16,284 bases of DNA, taken from positions 1 to 16,284 of the forward strand of contig JAHBMJ010003864.1 in the NCBI GenBank assembly GCA_018398765.1, read 5' to 3'. Shown in pieces: positions 8,690-16,284 of this stretch. The stretch is from Chromera velia. Taxonomy: Eukaryota; Sar; Chromeraceae. Position 1 is the stretch's first letter. Each line of letters opens with the position of its first letter. The notes under the pieces are model-generated. The model was not told the DNA's origin and searched no databases. It worked only from the letters and a program-made list of their open reading frames with translations. A program made the position numbers and the translations under genes.

Positions 8690-10531
8690 TTAAATCTCAG
8701 GCATCTTCGAATCCATCTGCACACATGGCCATTCATCATCATCTTCTTCTTCCTTTTCTTTTTTTTCTCTTGACAGACCTGTGGGTGTGTAGACTATCTG
8801 TGCCTGTCTGTCTTTCTCAAGAAGTGATGCAATCAGATCCACATCCATTGGCTTTGTGAAACTGTCTGCATAGTTCTGATGGCCGTACACATGCTGTACT
8901 CTGATCTTCCCTTCTTCCATTCCGTCCATTGCACCTATTGCTGGAACTACACACACTTTCCCTCCCATCTCTCTTATTTGTTCAATCAAGTCCTTTTCCT
9001 GGGGCTTCAGGTTTCTGGATTTGAGCATCTTGCACACCCCATCTGAATCCGATCGAATTGTGCAGTGCAAGTCCTTCCAAACCTTCCGAATAAATCTTAT
9101 CGTCACCAATACGTAGTCAAGCGCATCCTCCAGTGCACAGAGTTCTGCCTAATTGATGCTCCTCGCATATCTCTTCTGTTTTCAACTCTTCTAAGCGATC
9201 GGTCTTCCATTCACGGTAAGTACCCAGCCTGTCTATAGGTATGGATTCAATTCGCTTCCCCCTGCTACATCGCAATACAGAACCACTTCCATTCTCTCAT
9301 GCAACTTGGGAGGGTCCAGCATGATCCCTCGATCCGAAGTCGCCTGTCCATATTTGATGGCTCTGTTCAGAAGTCTCCATACTCTAACGGTTGGCTTTTG
9401 GTTAAATTGACTCAGCCATGCGGATGCAAACTCGAGATCCGGTCTGGTTCTGTGAGCTGCATAGGACAACTCCCCCAACAACTGTTTGTACCGTCTGTGT
9501 CCCTCTGCATCTAGCACCTCCGACCTATCATCTTCTCTCGTCACCCCTGTTGGAAGAGGCTGAGATCCCTGCTTACTCTGTTCTCCTTAAATACTCTCAA
9601 CGTAGGTTTTCTGAGAGCACCAGATTTTTCCATCTGAAAGGATCTCATAATCACTTCTAACATACCGACCCAACACCTCCGGCTCCTTACAATGGACCTC
9701 TTCTGCAATTTCTTTCACCATCTTCTGTATGTCCCCTTCCAACGAAACGACAATCAAATCATCAACGTACTGACTCAGCAACCCAACAACCTTTCCTCCC
9801 TTCTTTTTCTAAAACACCCCGCTCAACGGACTGAACTCCCAACCTAGTTTTCTCAAAACCTCCCACAAATGGTCTTCAAATGCTCTCCTTGCATCCTTCA
9901 AACCATACAGGGCCTTCTTCAATCTCCAGAGTAAACCTGCTTTTCTATCGGGATGACTGGGAGGCGGTCTGACGTAGGCTGGGACTCAGAACTTCAGCTT
10001 TGCCTGAAGATAGGCGTTCTGACAGTTTACGGAGGCGATTGAGTTCTTTCCGTAGTTTGGGAACGCTAATGCTGTAAGCAAAACGAAACGAACAGAATCA
10101 GGTGGGCAACCACACGTGGCGGTCTCCACACCCTGTCTCGGATCTTAGTCTCCTCTTGCTACTGCTCTTGCCTTAAACTCTCTCTCTCCTCCTGCTTTCA
10201 TCTTCAAAGTATCCACCACCAGCATGTCTAGGACAGTTGCTCCTGCGGGGACGTTCTCCTTCCTGACCGTGTCGTAGGTGTCGTACTTCATCAGCTTGGC
10301 TAGTTCTGCTCTCCTCGCTTCGTCACACTTCTTTTTCATCTCTGGTGTCAAGCTCCCGTACTTCACTTTTTGATGCGTAGTCTCTGTCAGTAAGACTCTT
10401 CCCACCTCTTGGTCTGAACAGAAGAAGGAAGACGTACTGATAAGGGAATCAAGAAACGAAGTGACGCCGGAACCTGACATCTTATCTTCAGGCTCTGTAG
10501 ACAAAGCAAACTCCTTCTCTTCGATGTACTA
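8690..10531 (-). pseudogene. pol: copia pol remnant: reverse transcriptase and RNase H
   Basis: This continues in the same frame as the integrase segment, interrupted by nine stop codons: 10529-10531 TAG, 10145-10147 TAA, 9986-9988 TGA, 9809-9811 TAG, 9587-9589 TAA, 9233-9235 TAG, 9191-9193 TAG, 9182-9184 TGA and 9149-9151 TAG. The RT start (about 10330-10148) ends in the conserved KARAVARGD. A motif A-like VNCQNAYL lies at about 10009-10032, with Asn (10025-10027) where a catalytic Asp is expected. LKKALYGLKDA follows near 9885-9917, and YVDDL near 9757-9771. RNase H spans about 9500-8780 with RTRPD, LYCD, RSDSDG and HVYGHQNYADSFTKP. No frameshift is needed anywhere. The product would be non-functional. 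Confidence 0.9.
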
Positions 10532-12484
10532 TCTGAGAAGAGTACTGATCATGCTCTCACTTAGCCTCCCATTCTTCTCAACCTCCGCGTCTTCAATCAC
10601 GATGTCTTCTCTCTCCACCTCAAACAGATCTGGCTCCACTGCCCCGTACTTCTTCGTATTATTTATAAATATTATCGCTCTCTCTCCTTTTCTCCTTACT
10701 GTAGGACGATAAAGCCGATCTCTCAACGTTCCTTTCCCATACGACCCATAATGCTGCACAGTCACTTGCCCTCTCTTCTCTTCCTTCACTTCCCCCCAAA
10801 ATAACTGCTTCGTCTTTTTATCCTTCCATATGATAAATTTCTTTCCGCCTGATCTCTTTCTTTTCTTCTTTTCTTTCTCTGCTGCCAAAGGTTCATTCTC
10901 CAACACCCCTCCAGGTTTTCTCAGCTCCTGCTGCAATTCTTCAGGCACCGGTTGAATGGCCGTCACAAAGAGATCCACCTCATAGGACTCATATCCCCTG
11001 TCTCTCTCTCTGATGGGTCTGATTCGAAACAGAGTCGGAGAAATGACCTTCACAACCTCACCTGGCTTCCATTTTTCCTTCACCTTCCCGTAATGATGGA
11101 GAGGGTGTCGGAAGAGAACCATCTGTAACTCCTCAAACCTCCTTCCCTTGAACTCCTCATGACTCCTTCTCTTCTCTTCAACACTAGCTGGGACTGGACA
11201 AACCCCCGTCATCCTTTCATACGCAGACAAATACGGTTCTCTGGCTGCTGGTATGTAGTTGACAAGAGCCACTGCCATGGGAAGTATATCTTGCCAATTT
11301 TCTTCTGGGATGTCTCTCTCAAGACGGAGAAGTGTGATTTGTGTGTCTAGAATGTAATGGCGGTTCTCGAGGATCCCCATCGACTGCGGGTGACCCACCG
11401 GTGTCCACTCATGACTGATATCCCTTATTCTGCACTGCAGATCAAACATCCCCTTGAAGTGACTTCTGTTATCTGTCCTAAAGCACGACCTTGCTGCGTC
11501 TTCTCCCTCTACTGGCACCGCTACCAACCACCGAGTGCATTCATCGATGATGGTAACTATCGGGGTCCCTTTAATGAAGTGAAGGTCAACTGCAATCCTT
11601 TCGAGTGGCCTTCCTCTCCTCAATCTTGCTGTCCATCCTCTCCACCTGTATGCAGCTCCTTTTACCTGAGCACATTCCTTGTAACCCTCTATCGTCTTTC
11701 TACATACCTCCCTCAACCGACTTCCCTTAATGTACTTTGAAAGCGATTGACTGAGAGCTGTGCCTCCTAGATGCCTCATCTCCCTGTGTGCTCTCTGAAC
11801 AAGCTCCTCCAACTCCTTTCCTTCTACCCGCATCCTTTCTCTTTTGCGTGAGCACCCGGGCCCTCCTGTCTCAGATACAGGTGCGTCGTCCCTGCTGTCT
11901 ATCCCCAATCTCGTTCCCCCTCCCTCTCCTGGATTACATCCGTGGTCCCTGCAGACCCTGCCGTTCTCCACCCTGGACCTGGCAGCCGAAGCCTTCGCTT
12001 TCTTTTCCTTCTTTTTCCTCCTTTTTTCTTCCTTTTCTTTCCATCTTTCTCGTTTTGTTCCTTCCGTTTGTTCATTCTCTGACTGCTTTTCTGCCTTTTC
12101 TATCTCATTTGAATCTGACTGAAGGCTGTTTTTCTGAACTTGCTGAAGTGATTCCCTAGGCTCCGTTAAACTCTTTCCTCCTCTTTTATCCTCAATCCTG
12201 TCTGCAGGTGTCAAAGAGGGATCATCGGCAAAAGAAGGGTCACAATGGTCGACCTGGCGGCTACTGCTGCTGCTACTGTGACTACAGGGCCTGGGTGGAG
12301 GCTCCTGCGACGCTCGTTCCTTCTCTGCCAGACGCGGCGATCTCCTAAAACCCCCTTCATCTAGACTATGGCCACTCGTCAAGATGTCAAGAGCGGAAGG
12401 ATGTTTCGCGCGCCTCTTTTTCCATTCCTTTGTCCTGGTGGCATGCTCCTTCAACTCTGTTTCGAAAGGCCGCCCTTTCAGCCT
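10532..12484 (-). pseudogene. pol: copia pol remnant: integrase segment
   Basis: An open stretch of about 650 codons (numbered here from 12454). Residues 1-205 are charged, low-complexity linker. The zinc-binding region is H223-x3-H227 ... then Tyr258-x2-C261, so the first Cys of the expected Cys-x2-Cys pair appears lost. The catalytic triad candidates are D290 (AVDLHF), D328 (RTDN) and E363 (ILENRH). D290 to D328 is only 38 residues, about 20 shorter than usual for integrases, which suggests a small internal deletion near 11495. Residues 540-622 form a separate globular-looking domain. The first in-frame ATG is at about residue 208, so no proper start exists; the true N-terminus (gag, protease) has been removed. 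Confidence 0.88.
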
Positions 12485-12496
12485 CTAGAAAGCGAA

Positions 12497-12888
12497 TGGT
12501 CTCGAGTTCACAGATCTCTCTAGTCCGGACCTCGATACACTCTCTCTATCTGTATTTATAATTCTTGCTCGATCGGTCGATCGATCGCTCATGTGCACGT
12601 CCGCTGTGTCTATATCTGTCGTATTTCATATAATACATTTGTCTGTATGTCCCGTACATGACATGCTCTTTGCTTTTCTGTCCACTCGCATTCAGTCTCT
12701 TTCAGTGCTGCATTCTCTGTATGCATGTTCACGTGTATATTGCAATTTCCCGCATGCAACGCTTCATGCATGTGTTGCTGACGCGTCGCTCGACGGCACT
12801 CGACGGCGTACGCGGATCGATTTAGACTGGTATGATACTGCGCGCGCCGCGCCTCTTCTCTCTGACCCTTGTCAATGATACCTCATCA
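12497..12888 (-). repeat. 5' LTR of the copia element
   Basis: The 392-base partner of the repeat at 7781-8178. On the element's strand it is the upstream LTR. The internal sequence right after it (TTCGCTTTCTAG...) does not start with TGG and does not look like an initiator-Met tRNA primer site. That fits loss of the primer-binding site together with gag. Confidence 0.93.
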
Positions 12889-13619
12889 TACACATTTCAA
12901 TTTTCAAATACTTAAATTAAATTGAGTCGGTTTAAATCGGTTAGAACTTAGAAGTTGCTTCAGCGTGAATTCACACACTATTAATTGAAAAACGTTTTAG
13001 TTAACTTAACAGTGCCACAGTGTCCCAGTGATAGTCAAACATTTATTCAGCGTATCCTAAATTCTGATACGGGTGAATCAATACATACTACATAGCCCAC
13101 AGGAAACTGTGATGTTTTTGTGTACATGCTGATCGTTTTCTGCATGCAACTGTCATTGCAAAATAAAAATCCTTTTATTTTTTGAATCGATGAGCTTTGA
13201 AAGAGCGAGACAGAACCATTCTCACTGCAGAGTTGAAGAAGCAGAGTACTCCCAAGAGACCGAGAGCTTTGGGCCTGCATGTGCACTTTGAAAACGTTCT
13301 TCAGTAAGACTACACAAGAGTTACTCCTTGTTAAATTAGACTGCTCGTTTTTTCCCAGTGAATTAGTTGGACTGCTGAATTCTTCTCATTGAAAAGCCAG
13401 ACTGCTCAAAGAATGTCTCAGTGGAAGATTGCCAACACAGAAAGGTCTCTCAGTCAGTGATCATTTTCGATCCCGCGACTGACAGAGAAAGAGGGAGAAG
13501 GGGAGAAACGATGAAGAGTTCATTGTTGACTGCGAAAGGTGAGCAGGAGAAAGTGGTACCAACGCACGTGAGCATGCCATTGACTTTCTGTCTAACAGGC
13601 AAAGATCCATCGAACGGAT
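12889..13619. other. Intergenic stretch, no gene seen
   Basis: The first about 170 bases after the LTR are AT-rich. A degenerate array of about 30-base units, each starting ACTGCT, lies at 13339-13430. ORFs on both strands (13047-13286 minus and 13421-13807 plus) resemble nothing known, and the latter mostly overlaps the methyltransferase gene antisense. The part next to 13620 should hold the 3' UTR of that gene. Confidence 0.5.
13339..13430. repeat. Degenerate ~30-base tandem repeat, three copies
   Basis: ACTGCT recurs at about 13339, 13370 and 13400. After each, at a similar distance, comes a TCnCAnTGrA block (TCCCAGTGAA, TCTCATTGAA, TCTCAGTGGA). The rest of each unit is poorly conserved. 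Confidence 0.4.
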
Positions 13620-14612
13620 TTACCGCTTCTTTCCTTCGACAAAGAGAACCTTATTTTTTCCGCGACAGTGCCGTGGCAGCAAGGGAGCGTGTGTCGCCAT
13701 CTCAAGGCGCTGTCGCTCTCGGCTTACGCGCACGTGCTCGAAATCATGCACCACCACTTCAAAACCGTACTTCCGCCACAACCGTCCGTAGTCATCGTTC
13801 CCGCTGATGAAGGGCGCTCCCCCTGGTGCGACTCCAGCGTATCGATAGTCGTGGGTGACAGAGTCGAAGAAGAGCACAGAGTTGGCAGCGGACAATCGAC
13901 CAACATCGCGAGCGAGATCATCAACAGTGGAGTCAGAAAGGTAATAGAGCAGACCCTCCAGAAGCCACACTGTTGGCACTGAGGGATCAAAACCGTTTTG
14001 CAACAGTTTGTCTGCCCACGATTCCTGTTGCGTGAAGTCAACAGGCACAACGCGACGGTCCTTGACAGTGAGAGGACACCGAGATTTCACGTTAGGATAG
14101 TTCAGAATTGCCTCTTTGACGTCAAATGTGGTGGGTTGGTCGACTTCAAATACCGTCAAGTCGCTCAGTTGGAGTGTTCCGTTCTGTCCGGATTGTTCTG
14201 GAGATGAGAAGGTTCGAAAAGCACGTGCATCAAACCCCGCTCCAAGAAGCACCAATTGTCGGCACGGAGTCTTCTGACGCGAATAGGCGCTCACCAATAC
14301 ATTGTCACCATACCGGGTTCGAGGGACCAGAATCCATGATCCCATAGGGGCACGACGCCCTTCAACACCCGCAAGATGCCATGCCAAGAGATCCTGAAAG
14401 AGTGCCTGCGGATGTTGAGATTCTTCTGCTCTTGTTGCGGCGCACATTCGCCCGGTGAAAGAATGGGCTGTCTGTACCTCTGCCATCTCTGGCGAACTAA
14501 CTGCTCTTGCTGCTACAGCGCGAGGCAGTGACTGTGTGAGTGGAGACGGAGTTTCACCTGGTTGTCCGACTGCAAAGCCAGCAAGCGCCATCAAAGATCG
14601 CCGGAGCTTCAT
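13620..14612 (-). CDS. LCM/PPM1-like SAM-dependent methyltransferase
   Basis: A complete 330-codon intronless ORF ending in TAA. It matches the leucine carboxyl methyltransferase-like family (the group that includes many bacterial putative SAM methyltransferases). Visible motifs are VPRTRYGD (97-103), which fits the conserved Arg/Asp block upstream of the SAM site, the SAM-binding motif I LVLLGAGFDARAFR (120-133), acidic motif II VFEVDQP (154-160), VVPVDF (188-193) and the family hallmark WLLEGLLYYL (216-225). The substrate is unknown; members methylate carboxyl or hydroxyl groups of proteins or small molecules. Residues 1-40 lie outside the family core and could be a targeting leader (MKLRRSLMALAGFAVG is basic then hydrophobic). 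Met43 is an alternative start. The gene is head-to-head with the ThrRS gene. Confidence 0.88.
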   Translation of the reverse strand: MKLRRSLMALAGFAVGQPGETPSPLTQSLPRAVAARAVSSPEMAEVQTAHSFTGRMCAATRAEESQHPQALFQDLLAWHLAGVEGRRAPMGSWILVPRTRYGDNVLVSAYSRQKTPCRQLVLLGAGFDARAFRTFSSPEQSGQNGTLQLSDLTVFEVDQPTTFDVKEAILNYPNVKSRCPLTVKDRRVVPVDFTQQESWADKLLQNGFDPSVPTVWLLEGLLYYLSDSTVDDLARDVGRLSAANSVLFFDSVTHDYRYAGVAPGGAPFISGNDDYGRLWRKYGFEVVVHDFEHVRVSRERQRLEMATHAPLLPRHCRGKNKVLFVEGKKR

Positions 14613-15045
14613 GATATCTTAAGGCCCAAACCGCTGGACCGAGAGGAGATGCTGCATTGTCTGGAAGTCATAAAACCATCTGATGCGCATGGGGGAGCTA
14701 TTCGAAACCATGAGAAGGAAAGAATCAGGAAAGGTCAGCTCGAGGACCGTCTACCCGCAAGATCTGCAAGTCCTGTATCGATCAGCGCGGTACCGATTTT
14801 TCCGCGTGGCGGCGGGCCCCGGCCAGGCTGAGCCGAAGTTTGTTCATGCCAGGGCCCCCCAGCTACACGATCTCATACACTGACGATTGTAGGAAGAGCT
14901 CACTGATCTGTCAAGCTTTGCAAACAAACCACGTGCTGATGCAGTGTGCGACAATCTTTCGCTTGCTTTGCCATAAGAGTTTTTGCCGTCGCGCCTCCAG
15001 GCCGTGCATGTTCCTTCGCTAGCTTCCTGGCACGGCCTCTCAGCC
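14613..15045. promoter_or_regulatory. Divergent intergenic region (methyltransferase / ThrRS)
   Basis: This 433-base gap separates two divergently oriented start codons, so it should hold both promoters. A CACGTG hexamer sits at 14930-14935, 111 bases upstream of the ThrRS ATG. No TATA box is convincing. An in-frame stop at 14974-14976 limits any upstream extension of the ThrRS frame unless it is spliced. Confidence 0.45.
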
Positions 15046-16284
15046 ATGTCGCTCTTCAGGCGGGGTCTCATCTTCCTGTGTGTGACAGGGATGCTGAAGC
15101 GCATGACCTCTGCCTTCCTCGCCGGCCGTGGTCCTCTGGGGGATTTCCGCTCGAGACGGCAACGACTGTCGCAGGAGCCTCTCCCGCTGTTCCAGTTGCG
15201 CTCTTCCCTCACACACAACACCCCATTCTCTTCCCGTCTCGCGATGAGCGCCCCAGCGGCCGCGGAGACTGCGAAGGAACAGAAGGAAAGCGAAATGACT
15301 GAGGCAGAGAGAAGGGACCACAGAAGAATTGGGAGACTCATGGAGCTCTTCTTTGTTGCGGAGGAGGCAGTGGGTTCTGTGTTCTGGCAGCCCAACGGAT
15401 GGCAGCTGTACAAGACGTTGAAGGAGTACCTCAGCAAGCAACTGATAAGCAACGGTCGGTTGGTCCTTCAACAAAGGGGGGGAGGGGTCTGCTTATCTTT
15501 TCTTTGACCCGATTTCTGATAGAACGGTCGACATTCAGGAGCTGTCTGAATGGGTGCTAGAAAAAAAAACTACCAGACTGTGGACGGGTGTTGCAAGTGT
15601 GTGTTCCTGTTCTGTGTCTCCTTTCCTTCCCTTTTCTCTTCCTTCCCTTTTCTCTTCCTTCCCGCGCCAGCCTTTTTTGTATGTCTCTCTTTTCTGGTCT
15701 TCTTTCCTTCTCCCGTCTGTCCAGAGGCAACCCGGTCTTCCCTCCTCTGTCTGGAAGGGAACCCTCATCTATTCCCCCCCATTGACCTCTCTCTACCCCC
15801 ACACCCATATTTCCTTATTTATGCTCTGACACAGGATACCTTGAAATCGCAACCCCCACCCTTCTGAACCAAAAACTATGGGAGACCTCTGGGCATTGGG
15901 ACAAGTTTCGGGAGAACATGTTCGTCGTGGACACCGACAGACACACAACAGAGGAGGACGAGGAGCACAAACTCGGAAAGTCGGCAGGGGGGGGCACCAA
16001 AGAGGTGCTTGCAGTGAAGCCGATGAACTGCCCAGGACATGTGCTAGTCTTCAAGTGAGTTTGTGCCAGCCATCTTCTCCTGAGTGGAGTTTCTTCTTTC
16101 AGGTTTGGAAATGATTTGAGGTGCTCGCAGTAGAGTCATTGAAGAGGAATAGAATCAATTAGCCGGCGCATCACAGCATCAACAGATTGGCTGGCAGGCT
16201 TTGCGGGGTGTTTGTTTCTCTCTGGATGGCCTCCAACGAGCATTACTCCAAGTTGGCACGTGCACATTCCCCCCCCCCCCCCCC
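15046..16284 (+). CDS. Threonyl-tRNA synthetase, probably organellar (5' part)
   Basis: This enzyme charges tRNA-Thr. Exon 1 is 15046-15454 and exon 2 is 15835-16054; both introns are GT-AG and the G|GA join rebuilds a Gly codon in frame. A third tiny exon at 16103-16120 is possible. Exon 1 encodes a hydrophobic start ([11 protein letters not shown], 7-17), then TSA|F at 21-24, then a basic Ser/Arg stretch (35-65), as in plastid leaders of algae with secondary plastids. Homology starts at about residue 91 (DHRRIG...) and includes EEAVGSVFW and motif 1 ([17 protein letters not shown]). It reaches KPMNCPGH, whose Cys is a known zinc ligand. An insertion of about 20 residues rich in Glu and Gly precedes that motif. 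TGS and editing domains are absent, as in the yeast mitochondrial enzyme. The gene is truncated by the window end. I chose the ATG at 15046 because the leader begins there. Confidence 0.88.
15455..15834 (+). other. Intron 1 of the ThrRS gene
   Basis: The GT donor is at 15455 and the acceptor GACACAG ends at 15834. A CTGAC branch-point-like sequence lies at 15825-15829. The intron is strongly pyrimidine-rich, with a partial direct repeat of CCTTCCCTTTTCTCTT near 15625-15660. In-frame stops occur soon after the donor. Confidence 0.85.
16055..16102 (+). other. Possible very short intron 2 of the ThrRS gene
   Basis: GTGAGT at 16055 is a strong donor immediately after the conserved HVLVF. TTCTTTCAG ending at 16102 is a good acceptor. 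Joining them gives a Lys codon and a few residues (FGNDL) that fit the family. This 48-base intron is far shorter than the others in the window, so a more distant acceptor is also possible. Confidence 0.45.
16121..16284. other. Non-coding end of window with C homopolymer
   Basis: No credible ThrRS coding sequence continues here, so the region is probably intron. The window stops inside a run of 16 C bases (16269-16284), which may be an assembly or sequencing limit rather than biology. Confidence 0.6.

Larger units (their letters stand above)
7781..12888 (-). mobile_element. Ty1/copia LTR retrotransposon, defective
   Basis: Two direct LTRs bound a minus-strand pol region in copia order: integrase, then reverse transcriptase, then RNase H. 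The RT has the YVDD box and the RNase H ends with the ADxxTKP-type motif common in this superfamily. No gag-like zinc knuckle and no protease DSG/DTG motif are present. The pol frame begins 10 bases inside the 5' LTR boundary, after a stop codon. Nine in-frame stops break pol. No 5-base target duplication is visible (AGGAA on the left, TACAC on the right). The element is therefore a dead copy that could move only in trans, if at all. Confidence 0.93.

Noticed and set aside
8690-10531. In-frame TAG, TAA and TGA codons in pol as evidence for an altered genetic code or readthrough
   Set aside because: All three stop codons occur, one TAG sits where Trp and not Gln is expected, and other genes in the window end normally at TAA or TGA. 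Pseudogene decay explains it better.
11357-12159. Plus-strand ORFs of 92-127 codons opposite the integrase segment
   Set aside because: They are antisense shadows of the pol frame without protein-like features.
13668-14347. Plus-strand ORFs opposite the methyltransferase
   Set aside because: The minus-strand frame carries all family motifs; these are shadows.
14844-15452. Minus-strand ORF of 202 codons overlapping ThrRS exon 1
   Set aside because: It is antisense to a clear ThrRS catalytic segment and has no recognisable domain.

Overview
The window looks like nuclear DNA of a complex eukaryotic alga or protist. Genes are sparse, GT-AG introns are present, microsatellites are very long, and a decayed LTR retrotransposon occupies about 5 kb. 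A threonyl-tRNA synthetase begins with what looks like a two-part plastid-targeting leader (signal peptide, then a Phe after Ala, then a basic stretch), which points to an organism with a secondary plastid. With the many TGCATGCA motifs (an ApiAP2-type site), my best guess is a chromerid such as Chromera velia. That is inference, about 50% sure.

Layout. 1-1574: a pure alternating purine-pyrimidine (CA)n tract, then 1.3 kb with no recognisable gene but an ATGC/TGCATGCA cluster. 1575-3017 (+): a secreted or membrane Cys-rich protein with an EGF-like module and a TM segment, followed by an AATAAA. 3018-4512: a (CT)n(GT)n(GA)n composite repeat, an AT-rich island and the upstream region of the next gene. 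4513-7117 (+): a four-exon gene, reconstructed here from splice sites and reading phase, for a 257-aa four-TM protein with a Q/G/Y-rich tail. Its introns are full of microsatellites, and TG runs abut two 3' splice sites. 7118-7780: AT-rich, no gene seen.

7781-12888 (-): a Ty1/copia LTR retrotransposon with both LTRs (398 and 392 bp, about 18 substitutions apart). The pol region (integrase, an unassigned domain, reverse transcriptase, RNase H) lies in one frame but carries nine in-frame stops. gag and protease are missing, and no target-site duplication is seen.

12889-13619: no gene seen. 13620-14612 (-): an intronless LCM/PPM1-like SAM methyltransferase. 14613-15045: a divergent intergenic region. 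15046 to the window end (+): the 5' part of a threonyl-tRNA synthetase that seems to begin directly at the catalytic domain, without TGS or editing domains. It runs off the window, which ends in a C homopolymer.

The genes do not form an operon or an obvious pathway. The closest link is the head-to-head methyltransferase/ThrRS pair, whose starts are 433 bp apart.
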